A stretch of DNA of 64,000 nt from positions 17,278-81,277 of the forward strand of contig JANSLP010000132.1 in the NCBI GenBank assembly GCA_029298735.1, written 5' to 3'. This document shows positions 35,337 to 46,484 of this stretch, in pieces. Within the stretch, counting starts at the first letter, position 1. The number at the start of each line of letters is the position of its first letter. The stretch comes from Ophiostoma sp. CBS 140.51. Lineage: Eukaryota > Ascomycota > Sordariomycetes > Ophiostomatales > Ophiostomataceae. The translations under genes were made by a program, and so were the position numbers. A model generated the notes under the pieces. That model saw only the letters and a list, made by a program, of their open reading frames with translations. It did not search any database and had not been told where the DNA came from.

Positions 35337-36422
35337 ATGTCTCTCGCAAGAGCTTTCACCACCCGCCGGGTGCGGCAAACCCTAGAACTCAAGGACAACA
35401 AGGATGCCGCCGCCAGCAACGGCAACAACACCATGTCCGACGGCCTGCTTCACCGCAAACAGTCGACCAAGGCGTTCACCACCCACGGCTCCATCCGCAA
35501 CAAGATCTCAGCACCTGTTGAGCTGACGCACACCACCAACATGCTCTCCTACAGCGCGCCCGACATCTTCCCCCGAGTCAACACCGTCACCGTCCAGTCT
35601 TCGCCGTCCACATCCAGCAAATCCGATGACGAGTCCGACTCCGGCTACACTGCTGCGTCTACGCCGCCGACCAGCCCGGACACTCCGTTCCCCGACGACA
35701 AGCGCGCCATGTCCCCCGAGCCCAACCATCTGTCCTGCTACTTTATGCCGCCACGTCAAATGACGCCTGAGGTCGGCGGTCTCGGCATCGCATCGGCCGA
35801 CGTCACCAGCAGCCCCAACGCTTCACCCGCACAGGCCGGCACTGCCGCGTTTCCCGCATCCGAGGCGCCCGCCATCCCGCAGCGCGCCCCCTCGCACACC
35901 AAGAAGTCGTACGACGGCCTCATGCGCAATCGCTCCGTCTCGCGCATGTCGGAGCAGTCGGTGCGCTCGCTTTCCACCAAGGCCAGCTTCAGCTTCTCGC
36001 GGTCATCGTCGAGCTCGACCAGCACCAGTGTTACGTCGACATCGCACACCTCGACCGTCAAGCCGTCGTCTGTCCACCACGCCCCCTCCGCCTCTGTCGG
36101 CGCCGCTCCCAGCACGATCGCCTCGGTGATGAACAGTGCCGCGCCGCCTGTCTCCCACAAGAAGGACTACTCCGAGACTCACCCCTTTGGCCACGAGCTG
36201 GCCAAGGTGTCTGAGCTCGTCGAGGAGTTTGGCAAGGAGGAGGCTTTGATCGAGGAGCCGACACCTATTAGCTCCAACCCCATCTTCGCCGAGGAAGAGC
36301 GCGAACTCATTCGCCAAGGACTGAAGAAGTACAGTGCAGAGTCGTATATCAGCGACATTCAGGGCCTCATGTCCACATTCTTTGCGGAATCGCGGCCCAT
36401 GGCTGCTGCCGTCTGGATCTAA
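35337..36422 (+). CDS. Conserved fungal Ser-rich protein of unknown function
   Basis: One exon gives 361 residues starting MSLARAFTTRRVRQ. I recognise the ends as conserved in filamentous fungi but know no function. Near the N-terminus IRNKISAPVELTHTTNMLSYSAPDIFP is well ordered. The middle, about 90-260, is rich in Ser, Thr and Pro and probably disordered, with phosphorylation-prone runs such as FSFSRSSSSSTSTSVTSTS. The C-terminal part, HELAKVSELVEEFGKEE and then EEERELIRQGLKKYSAESYISDIQGLM, looks helical. No membrane segment or signal peptide is seen. The frame stays open back to 35055 without any ATG, so the first ATG of the region is the natural start. The long AUG-free leader suggests control at the level of translation. 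Confidence 0.85.
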   Translation: MSLARAFTTRRVRQTLELKDNKDAAASNGNNTMSDGLLHRKQSTKAFTTHGSIRNKISAPVELTHTTNMLSYSAPDIFPRVNTVTVQSSPSTSSKSDDESDSGYTAASTPPTSPDTPFPDDKRAMSPEPNHLSCYFMPPRQMTPEVGGLGIASADVTSSPNASPAQAGTAAFPASEAPAIPQRAPSHTKKSYDGLMRNRSVSRMSEQSVRSLSTKASFSFSRSSSSSTSTSVTSTSHTSTVKPSSVHHAPSASVGAAPSTIASVMNSAAPPVSHKKDYSETHPFGHELAKVSELVEEFGKEEALIEEPTPISSNPIFAEEERELIRQGLKKYSAESYISDIQGLMSTFFAESRPMAAAVWI

Positions 36423-39400
36423 ACCTGATTTTCAACGATACGACCACGAAAACCTTTTAACGACTTTTTTCACTGCACATACTTATTCTTCACTTCTTGT
36501 CACATACTTTATTTTCAACGACTGGGTTCGTCGTTTTCTTCTTTTCGACACTTTTCTTTGCGGAACTGGGACTATGGGATACAGGACATCTTAGATTTGG
36601 GGGGCGCCTTTGGGAATTTGATTTTACGGGGTATTGAAGCCTCCCCCAATCAGGGACGGCGTTTTCTTTTGCATTTTTCTCAACTTTTGATATCACGACA
36701 CATGATCGATGTGGATCGAGGGGTAATAGCTAACTAGACCCCGGAGCTTTCACGATTTCTTTCTTATTCTTTCCTTTACTACTTTTTCTTCATGGTTTCA
36801 ATTACCAAGCAATCCAACGTTCATTTACATCTGTATATTCTTCACGCTCATTCAGCATACCATTTTAACATCTGAATTCATTCCTGCCACATGCATTTAC
36901 CTACAAATGAGATGCAAATAGTAAACGTTCCTTTTCCGTAATACGTGCCTGGTGCCTTTTCTATCCTCCGTCGCGTCCCTGTCGACACTCCGCCACCCGC
37001 GGTGTCGAGAAAGGATATGTAGATTGTATGCTCGGCTCGAGGATCGGAATAAAAAGAACAGCCTTGTTCATATATGCAGTAATGCGCACCGCCGAGAGGA
37101 GGCGCGTGTCGTGATGTTTTTATTTGATTTACCTGCGGTTCCCTACGTCCGCTAATATCTGTAGATAGGCCCCTCTTTGCCTCTATATTTTCCCCTTGGG
37201 GTCAATTTGTTTGCTCACTATCGGCGTTCATGGGTTTGCAGAAGTGCGGGATCGACTCCCGAGGATTAATAGTATGCACTCGCCCCCCAACATGATAGAA
37301 TTGCCAAATATCACGGCACCTGCTGCAACCCCCCGCTGTCCGAGAAAAGTGATAAAAACAGTGAGCGACGCGACACGCACATCATAACAGGAGCGAACTA
37401 TTGTTAGTCCTCTGTCGTTCTACCGTTTTCTTCGACTTCCCCTCGTCTATTTTCCCGTGATGCTCCCGGCTGATCACCTGCCGTGTTCACGCGGATGGAA
37501 AGGGGGAAACATGCTGATGCACTCTCCAACTCACCCCATTTCTGGACAAAACATGTGTACACAGCATGAGGAAGACCACACCAGTCCACTTACGCTGTAG
37601 ACTAGCATATTCTTGTCTTTCTGACCGCTGCCTGCCTGTTTCGTTTCGTCTCTGCTTTCACCGCTTTTCTTCATTTCCCTCCTTTTCTTCCTCCCTTCTT
37701 GACGATTTCCTGATTTCATTCCCAAGACATGCATCGATCTACCTTCCAAGCTTGTATGCAAGCCAGGGCTCCAGTCCTGTAGAAATCGGAAAAAGGAGGG
37801 GAGGCAACTGACAGAGAAAGTCGTAGAAAACGGGCGAGACCTTCTGTCGGGCAGCACACACAGCACACAAAAGCGACAGTGTGATCACTGTTGTGCATGC
37901 AGGCGTGCAAAAGCTCCAGCGGCTGGTTGGCCAATGAGAACAGCCAGAACGCTGTTTTCTGGGCAAGACGAAAGCAACTGGAAACAATGGAAAGCAAGAA
38001 TACAACTGAAGCCCAAACCCCCAAATCCCGCGCCTTTCCGGTGCAGAATTTGGGGTGGCTGGGCTTGGCACTGTCTGTGAGACGATCACTTGGAGAAGAG
38101 GGCACACAAGCAGGAAGAAAGGGTGAGGAAAGATCACGCCGTCACCTCTCAAAACACCTTCCTCAACAGGCTATTTCTACATCGGTTTCAAAAGACGCAT
38201 CGCGCGGCGAAGTATCACGCCCGACGGTAGCATAACTGCGCACACATGCAGCAGTCAGAAAGCAGGTGATATCACAAAGTTTGTCAACAATAATGTGTAG
38301 TAAAGTCAAAAGAATGTGCCCGCGAAAAACCATAGGAACCAATCCTCGCAGTAAAACCGCTCTGGATTCCCTCAAACGAGCGGGCCTTGTAAAGTCAATC
38401 TAGCAACCGCTCTCAAAAGAGACCGCATCAAATAGAATACAGATCCCAAATTTCCAAACTCCCTTCTCCCCCGAAGGTGAGGGGTGGCTCAGAGAGCGCG
38501 ACGTTGCGTAGAGAGAAAAAGAAGAAGAAGAGAGAAAGGAGAGAAAGAGAAGAGGAAATTTTCGACTGGAGATAAACTTCAGATCATGCCCCGCTAAAAG
38601 TCCAGCATGTGGCGCATGTTACACCAGCCACATTTTGACACGGGCCTATCCGATCTCCTAATAATAGCAGCAACATTCAGGGTTCTCGAACCACACGCTC
38701 TCCCAACCAACATACATGCATCTTCAGAACATTGTCCCTTGAAAGTCTACCAGTTTTGGTATCACCTCCTGGACTTTCCCACTCCTGTCAAAATCGCTCC
38801 CGTTACTAGACAGAGCATGCACACCCTCCATCAAAGGCCTCGCGAAGATGACGACAACCTGCTGAGATCACTCTGCACCATAAAAATTATGTGTTTTAGA
38901 GCCGAGCCATACAGAAACAGGTAACACTTGACAATATGCACAGACATGCGACACGATTTCAGTCCGCCGGGTTTCTCCTCTTCCCGACTCCACGATGTCC
39001 GTGTCCGTGACTTTCCTATCTACCTGCCCCTCCTTGCTTTAATCTTTTGTCTCGCGACCATCAAGGTTCGGAACCGATCTACGACGTACGACATACAGCA
39101 CAGTTCGCACGAGGGGTAGAAAACAAAGGAGGGGCACAACGAAGCCAAATCAGAAAGAGGATATTGCACACGAGACCACAAACAAGTGGTGGAGAAAAGA
39201 GAAGGGGGAGAAGGGGCCAGAGGGGGGACGGCCCACCCTGATTCCCCGTTTATTGATGAGAGTCTCGTTTTGTGTGCCCGTTAGCGAAATGCTCCGTACC
39301 GTACTCCGTAAAGATTCCGGAAGGCTGGCCAGAAAGTTTTCTCTGATCCTCGTTGTCGATCCTAAAGACAGCGCACGCGACCACGAAGGGGGGGAAATAA

Positions 39401-41081
39401 GTGAGAGAGCAGAGATATTCCACAAGGAAGCACGTCGTAGCAAGCTGACTGCCAGCCTCCCCATACTCGTAGATGTTGCTCGTAAATATGAAGTAGGCAC
39501 TCGCCCTGCTTACCCTTTCTCCATCTCAATGAGGGTGTGCTGACCATCGAGGTTGGCTCATGTGCTCGCGTGTCCTGTTCAGGGTGCGTCAGTTCTTGTG
39601 GCCCCTCTGGCCGAGATGTTAAAATAAGTCCGCAGAGATAAAGGTAAAATGCCAAATAAAGGCGGGCCACCCTTCAAAAATCTTCAAAAATCAAAGAAGT
39701 TAAAAACAGTTGTGGATGGAATGCTGAGAGCACAGTTAGGGTGGCGATCTCGCGCAGCTGAGCAGGACGAAACTCCACCAAAGTTGCCTACACGTGGGAG
39801 CTCCCTGCACGCAGACTGGCTCGACTGGCTCCATTTTGGTCTATTTGGTGGCCACCCTCACAATACGGCAACAACACCGAGTAAATCGAAACAACACCCT
39901 TTTCTGTCCAAAACAGGCTCCACGATTGAGCAGGTGGGCAAAACGACTGGGCGCGAGTGGTCGGTTTCGCGATGGGGAAATGGCCGTCTGGATCGTGCAT
40001 CGTGCATAGGCTGCAGATTTGGCGTGGAGGGGCTGTTTGAAGCGTACTATTTTGTGCCATTATGGTTCTTCGTTTGTCTGTAGCCTGTACATTCGCATCG
40101 GATTGGTCTCAGGTGCCTCGTCTCGTCATTTCTCACGGATGTTCAAGGTCAGAAAATAAAGAAAGATCGGCTCGGCGTCGAAAACGGCTTTGAGCCTGGG
40201 GCCCCTCTCACAAAAAGACAGAAAAGACCCAAACAATCACTTTAAAGTCGAAAAGGACCCCTATTTCTTCCTAGTTGTCGATGTTTTCCAATCTCGTGCC
40301 TGTTGATTCACACTTCATTGTTTTGTTTTTCCTCTCTTCATCCGTGGCATTTTCGTTTTTCTTCGCACACTTCCTCCGCCACTTCCTTCCGAGTTTTCCA
40401 CGGCCTTATACGATTTTGCGACCGGTTCTGGCGGCACTTGTCAGCAATACGTCACTAAAACCATCCCGTGAGGCCGCTGAAACCTGCAACAAATTGCCCT
40501 CAACTCAGCCCTACACGTGCCCTACAGTCTGCCTATTCAAGGGGACGAATGACCTGAAGCCAGCCACCCTGCCCACCACCAACCTGCTGTCGCATCAGCA
40601 TTTCAACGCCAACAATCAAAAAAGTGTGTGCAGCCTCTTTTACATATTTGCCTGGACACCGCTGATCACGGTCAGACACAGACCAAAGAAAAAAACACGA
40701 ACAGCAACAGGCTTGTCGAAAAAGACCTCGAAAAGAAAAAGGCATTTGATACAGGGCATTCCACTGGCATATCGAAAATCGAACCATCGCTCCTGCCTCG
40801 CCGACAGCTCTTTCCGAAAGCTACTTTTCTTTGTTCTTTCCCGCCCTTTCTTCATCGACGACTCCTCTCTCTCTCTCTCCTCCCTTTTCCAACGTCGCTC
40901 CCTCTCCTCTGAATAACCTCATCGATTGCAATGAGCTGCATGGCCTTCTAGCCTGCTCTCATTTGCCCTCTACATCTTTTCTGCGTCTCTGCGCAGGCCT
41001 CAACTTCGACAGCGGCCGCGCCGCTCCCTGACCACACACATTTCTTGCGCCCAACACCGCGCTTTTTCACATACAAAAACC
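36423..41081. other. 4.7 kb stretch without a supported gene
   Basis: No gene is recognised. The right end, about 40265-40920, is CT-rich on the plus strand and probably forms the promoter or leader of PPN1; unlike the previous leader it contains several ATGs. One exact TACTCCGTA lies at 39302-39310. A GAA-rich purine tract lies at 38515-38560. Confidence 0.5.
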
Positions 41082-43591
41082 ATGAGGCCCTCGACCACAC
41101 CACGACGGCAACGCGCCGCATCGACGCCTTCCCACGTAATGTCGCTTTCTCGCCTTCTCCCGGTTGTCCTTTACGGTGCCGCCGCCATCGCCAGTCCGCT
41201 CGGCCGTCTGCCACAGGTGTGGTCGCGGCCGGGCGGGTCCCAACGCGTGTTGGGCGATGCGCCGGGTGAGGCAGATTCTAGCCCGCGTCGCCTGCATGGC
41301 AAGTTCCTGCATATTACAGGTGAGCTTTCTCCCGTTCCAAACCCCGATTGCATTGCTAGCTGCTCTTTTCTCCGTACTATTTTCGCATGGCGAGCCACAC
41401 ACCACACTTTGTGTTCGGCCTTGCCGTCCTTTTTCTCCCTACGTCACTTGTCATGTGCATGAGACCTGGAAATCGGGCGGGTGGTACCGTGGCACCATAA
41501 CACACACCACACACAACGCCTTCTACAGACAGAATCCGGGGTCGCGGCAGTGTATCTATTGTCTTTCGGTACGGTCGCTAACAAACCACTTCTTCAATCT
41601 CAGACTTGCACCCAGACGAATTTTACAAGATCCACTCTTCGACCTCTGAAGAAAATGCCTGCCACCGCGGCAAGGGTCCGGCCGGCACATACGGCGCCGA
41701 AACCTCCGACTGCGATACCCCATACTCCCTCATCAATGCCACATTCGATTGGATCGCCGAGAACATTCGCGATGATATCGACTTTGTCGTCTGGACCGGT
41801 GACTCCGCCCGCCACGACAGCGACGAGCAGATCCCGCGATCGCCCGCGCAGGTCCAAAACTCCAACCAGCTAATCGCCGACAAGTTCGTCGACCTCTTTG
41901 AGGACCCTTCCGGCCAGGGCCTGCGCATTCCTATTGTGCCAACACTCGGCAACAACGACATTCTCCCACACAACGTCCTGCTGCCTGGCCCCAACAAGTG
42001 GCTCAAGCGCTACACCGACATCTGGGCCCGCTTCATCCCCCAGGAGCAGCGCCACTCCTTTGAGTTTGGCGGCTGGTACTACGTCGAGGTGATTCCGAAC
42101 CGCCTCGCCGTGTTCAGCTTGAATACGCTTTACTTCTTCGACCGCAATGCCGGTGTCGACGATTGCGTCAACCCCTCGGAGCCAGGCTTCAAGCAGCTCG
42201 AGTGGCTGCGCATCCAGCTGCAGTTTATGCGCGAGCGTGGCGTCAAGGCCATCCTGATGGGCCACATCCCGCCGGCACGTACTGGCAGCAAGCAGCTGTG
42301 GGACGAGACGTGCTGGCAAAAGTACACACTGTGGCTGCGCCAGTACCGAGACGTCATTGTGAGCAGCATGTACGGCCACATGAACGTGGACCATTTCCTG
42401 CTGCAGGACACAGAGGAGATCAACTACAACCTGATTGGTGCTTCGCGCGCCGAAATCGAGGGTCTCTCTGCCGAGGAGTACGGCGAGTACGAATATGACG
42501 AGCCAGAGGAGGTTGTGCGCACCATCATGGAAGATGAGATGGATATCCGGTCAACGACCGACTACCTGCAGGAGCTGCGCAGTGAGTGGTCCAAGCTACC
42601 CAAGCCGCAGGCCATTGAAGGTGATGCCGCTTCTGCCGAAGAAGAAGATGGGGAGGTGGACGCCAAGAAGAAGAAGAAGAAGAAGAACAAGAAGAAGAAG
42701 GGTCCGAAGCTTTCGCACAAGTGGGCCGAGCGCTATCAGCTTTCGTTTGTCAGCCCCAGCATCGTGCCCAACTACCTGCCCGCGCTCCGTGTTGTCGAGT
42801 ACAACATCACCGGCATGGAGGACACCGAGGTCTGGACCGACGGGCCCAGCCTTGTGCCCGTCCTGCCGGACGACCAGCTGCCCCCCATGCATGAGGAGAA
42901 AAAGTCCAAGAAAAACAAGGACAAGAAGGGCAAGAAGGATAAGAGTGGAGATAAGAAGAAGGACAGCGGCAAGACAGACCCCAACCTTGTCGTCCCTGAA
43001 GGTCCAGCCAAAACGGCCGGGCCTGGTCCGGCCTACTCGCCACAGCCCCTCACTCTTCGCGGCTACACGCAGTACTTTGCCAATCTGACGTACCTCAACA
43101 ACGACATGACGCTCCATTTTGGCGGCAGCGGCAATGACGATAGCGACGACAACGTCGAGAGCGAAAAGTGGCGCGAGGGCGATCACAGCGATAAGGAGCC
43201 CAAAAAGGACAGGCCCAAGCCTCACCCTCACCCTTTTGCGTACCAGGTCGAGTACAGCACATTCACCGACAAGATCTACAACTTGTCCGACATGACCGTC
43301 AACAGCCTGCTGGAGATGGCCTACCGCATGGGCAAGAAGACGAGCAGCAAGTCGGTTGCCGACATCGGCGACGGTGAAGTTATTGAAGACGGTGACGATG
43401 TCGAGGATGTCGAGGACGTTGATGACGTTGGGGAAGATGAAGACGAGGGTGACTTTGAGGAAGCCGGCAAAAAGAAGAAGAAGAAGGACAAGAAAAAGAA
43501 GAAGAAGGAGCAGAACGAGGTCTGGTTGCACTTTTTGCGGCACGCCTTTGTCTCGTCTGTCGGCAATGACAAGCTCAAGAAGATCACATAA
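41082..43591 (+). CDS. PPN1: Endopolyphosphatase Ppn1 (metallophosphoesterase)
   Basis: Two exons, 41082-41319 and 41604-43591, give 741 residues. Ppn1 cuts inorganic polyphosphate chains in the vacuole. Residues 20-37 (MSLSRLLPVVLYGAAAIA) form a hydrophobic N-terminal anchor typical of this type II membrane enzyme. Metal-binding motifs appear in order: HITDLHPD (around 80), VVWTGDSARHD (141-151), TLGNND (near 195), ILMGHIPP (near 299) and YGHMNVDHF (near 337). Joining the exons restores DLHPDEFY, which confirms the 284-nt intron. Three lysine-rich blocks next to acidic stretches lie at about 434-449, 511-535 and 702-716. An alternative start is Met20, which would shorten the cytosolic tail. 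The gene converges with GCV1, with a decayed open frame between them. Confidence 0.94.
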
Positions 43592-44159
43592 GGAGCGTTT
43601 TTCCTGTTTCTTTTGTTTTTGTTTTCATATCTTACACATTTATAGGGTCTCATGTACCCTCACATTTTAGCGATCAGCATTTTTGGATATTTTTCAGCCA
43701 TCATTTTATTTGGACATAACATTGGGTTCGGGTTACTGGGGCCATCAGGTACTACATAATATTCATTACCATCAACTTCCATGTATGATCTTACATATTG
43801 CCTTGGAGACACAAAACGTGTCTGATTTGCTTGAGCATGAGAAACAAAGCATATATTTTTTATCTTTTTGACGATCTTACTCAACAAACTTAAGCAAAAA
43901 AATTTAACTCTAAAAAAGTGCATTATCTTCATTTTTCTTCGAAAGGTTTTCGTCATTTGGTCTCGTTAAAAGAACTATACCTTCAACAATTCTAACGAGA
44001 AAGTAAAACTCGTATCCTCATGTGTATTCGAGAAAGTCCCATAAGTAAGCATCAACCAATGGGTTGCTCCTTCCCTTTGTTGGTCATTTTAATGCGAAGA
44101 AAGAGCCATGTCCATGAGAGGTAAGTTCAGAGGTCGCCCCTAACACAGATCCTATCTTA
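43592..44159. other. AT-rich spacer with a minus-strand open frame (43660-43956)
   Basis: This is markedly more AT-rich than its neighbours. The minus frame 43956-43660 gives 98 residues. Its last 55 read like a real protein, for example SPRQYVRSYMEVDGNEYYVV, with A/T-ending codons unlike the GC-ending codons of nearby genes. I recognise no family. It may be the end of a foreign or decayed gene. Confidence 0.4.
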
Positions 44160-44814
44160 CTGCTTGTGACTTGGCCAGCACTATTTTTGCTCTCCGCGAC
44201 GGCGCTGGTATGGCGCTGGATCTGGGCTACAGTCTGCATATGTGGGCAACTCTACATCCAAAGGGGGCAACTCATATGTGGTGCTTGACATACACCATCT
44301 CAATAGAGGACCTGGCTGCATGCGACATAGGCATATCTCGAATTTGTGATTCTCTGATTCGGAGTGACAGGAAGGCTTCTCCTTACACCTTTTTGAAGTA
44401 TATTTCAAAGATAGGAGACTGGGAAATGAAGGGTAATGTTGTGGGGATAAACATTGGGGCTGCGAGTGGTCTCGACATCTTCATGATGTCCTCCAAACAT
44501 TGGCCGCAGCTGAGGCACGATGATGGGTTCAACTGGAAGCAAACCTTTGATATCACATACGAGGATGGACGCCCCCGGTCAAAGGGATGCAACCTCCTAC
44601 ACGCTTCAACATTCCATGGCCTAATATGCATCGCCATGTTTTTGCGCTTGATAACAACCTCTTCAGTCTGGACGTGAAGTCCGAGGACGGACTCACGCCG
44701 CTGCAATTTGCGAGTATGAGCGACATGCTATCCAAATGGAAAGCGCTAGAATACAGCACGCGGCGTCGATCCAAGCTAGAGGCAAGGCAGGCGAGTCTTG
44801 AAAGTGCCTCATAA
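44160..44814 (+). pseudogene. Decayed ankyrin-repeat-like open frame with a frameshift
   Basis: One plus frame runs without stop from 44171 (no ATG at its start) to 44677. A second frame, 44587-44814, continues the apparent protein. The first ends with an ankyrin-like unit, NLLHASTFHGL followed by IAMFLRLI. The second carries DVKSEDGLTPLQFA. The LLH to PLQ spacing is about 33-34 residues if one base shift is allowed near 44655-44675, close to the ankyrin period. Upstream text such as NVVGINIGAASGLDIFMMSS is protein-like but not recognised. No start codon or consistent splice model was found, so a broken gene is the simplest reading; an undetected intron is the alternative. Confidence 0.45.
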
Positions 44815-45083
44815 TGGAAGAGGGTTGGCTGCAGTGAATTGTTCTGCACTTTGTTATCGTCGTGTACGATGATGTTGTTTCCCGTTTTATAAATTTGGTT
44901 GTATTTCCTGTTTTTGTCCTTTCATTATACCCAGGTTGAACTTCTATCAAATAACAGCAAACACAAAAAAACGCCTTCTGAGATCAATGCAAAAATAAAC
45001 ACCCTATGACATAACCACCCCAATGATAAAGCGTCGTTGAAGACAAGTCCTTTTTTTCTCGTTAAGAAGATTTGTTTTCTCCT

Positions 45084-46484
45084 CTACTGACCCTTCCAGT
45101 ACTTGGCCGGCACAAAGGGCATCTTGGTCACAACTGCACGCCGTGTCTTGCCGCGCACAACAACGCCCACCTCCGTGCCGGACTTGTGCAGACCGTCCTT
45201 GATGTAGCCCATGGCAATGTTCTTACCAAGGGTCGGGCTCGGGCAGCCGCTGGTGATGCGGCCAATCACGGCACCCGACTCGCCAGCCTCGACAATCTCG
45301 GCACCCTCACGCGCGGGGGCGCCGTCCACAACCAGACCAACGCGCCGCCGAGTCACACCGACACCGCCCTGCGACTTGGGGCGAAGCTGCTCCAGGATGG
45401 TCTCGGCACCGTTGAAGGAGAAGTCGTTCCGGCGCGCCTTAGGGATGATCCACGACAGACCAGCCTCGACGGGGCTCGTGGTGTCGTCTAGGTCGTGGCC
45501 GTACAGGCACATACCGGCCTCGAGGCGCAGGCTGTCACGGGCACCCAGACCGGCAAACTGCAGGCGCTCAGGGCCGGCGGTGGCCAGCAGGGCCTCGGTG
45601 ACGGCGACTGTCTCCTCAGGCGGGATAGAAATCTCGAAACCGTCCTCGCCAGTGTAGCCAGCACGGCTAATCAGCAGGGGGCTGGAGAGCTCGAGCTCTT
45701 CGAGGGGGGCGGTCGTCGAGGCAGGAAGGCGCAGGCGGGCGTACAGGGAGCCACCAAAAAACAGGTTGGGCAGGTCGGCAGCCTCGCCGTCAGCCAGGCA
45801 CTCGGCCAGGATGTCCTTGGCAAGGGGACCCTGGAGAGCGACGAGACCCCAGCCGGCAAGCTCCTCGTGGTGGACGGCGCCCGGCAAACGGTCGCGCAGC
45901 TTCTCGTCGGCGAGCCAGTGGGCCAGGTAGGCATCGTCCTTGTCGCGGCAGGCGGCGTTGGTGACGACGTAAAAGTGTTGGGGGCCGAGGCGGGTAATGA
46001 CCGTATCGTCGACGATGCCGCCGCTCGAGTTGGCCCACAGGAAAGTGCTGAGCGTGCTGCGGTGGACCTCGAGGGCCTCAATGCCCGAGGGCGTCAGCGC
46101 CTCGAGGAAGGCAGCCGCACCGGGGCCGGTAAAGTGGCGCTGGACCATGTGGCCAACGTCAAAGAGCGAGGCCTTCTCGCGGGTGAAGTGGTGGGAAGCG
46201 CTGACAGAGAGACCTGAGTACTGAACAGGCATGTGGAAACCGCCAAAGGGGACCATTTTGCCGCCGTGCTGGAGGTGGAGGTCGTAGAGGGCGGTCTTAC
46301 GAAGGGAGGCGTCGTTGCTGCTGCCGGACGAGGCATACCAGCGGAAAGATGATGCCAGAGAGCAGCCGAAGGCAGGACGGGCGAGGGCGGCCGCGGCGGA
46401 GGCTGAGGCGATAGCCAGCTTGGCCGGGCCAGCGGCCGAGCGGGTGGACCGCAAGAAGGCGCGGGAGCTGACCAGGGCGGCCAT
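45084..46484 (-). CDS. GCV1: Aminomethyltransferase, T-protein of the glycine cleavage system
   Basis: One exon gives 466 residues. The T-protein transfers the methylene group from the aminomethyl-lipoyl arm of H-protein to tetrahydrofolate, releasing ammonia, in mitochondria. The first about 50 residues are rich in Ala, Ser and Arg without acidic residues, a clear mitochondrial targeting sequence. Then come LYDLHLQHGGKMVPFGGFHM, REKASLFDVGHM with the conserved catalytic-region Asp, GGIVDDTVITRL, the folate-site region SRAGYTGEDGFEI, LGARDSLRLEAGMCLYGHD, and a C-terminal VRGKTRRAVVTKMPFVP. Length and order match eukaryotic GcvT. A 12-bp triplicate (GAAGCTCAATTG-like) stands at about 46550-46581, upstream of the start. 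Confidence 0.96.
   Translation of the reverse strand: MAALVSSRAFLRSTRSAAGPAKLAIASASAAAALARPAFGCSLASSFRWYASSGSSNDASLRKTALYDLHLQHGGKMVPFGGFHMPVQYSGLSVSASHHFTREKASLFDVGHMVQRHFTGPGAAAFLEALTPSGIEALEVHRSTLSTFLWANSSGGIVDDTVITRLGPQHFYVVTNAACRDKDDAYLAHWLADEKLRDRLPGAVHHEELAGWGLVALQGPLAKDILAECLADGEAADLPNLFFGGSLYARLRLPASTTAPLEELELSSPLLISRAGYTGEDGFEISIPPEETVAVTEALLATAGPERLQFAGLGARDSLRLEAGMCLYGHDLDDTTSPVEAGLSWIIPKARRNDFSFNGAETILEQLRPKSQGGVGVTRRRVGLVVDGAPAREGAEIVEAGESGAVIGRITSGCPSPTLGKNIAMGYIKDGLHKSGTEVGVVVRGKTRRAVVTKMPFVPAKYWKGQ

Noticed and set aside
37240..37270. tRNA-like arm CGGGATCGACTCCCG
   Set aside because: The loop lacks the TTCGA sequence of a T-arm, and no acceptor, D or anticodon arms fit around it.
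40275..40916. 213-codon plus-strand frame before PPN1
   Set aside because: It lies in the CT-rich region just before PPN1 and reads as Ser/Phe/Leu-rich low complexity. It is better explained as leader or promoter.
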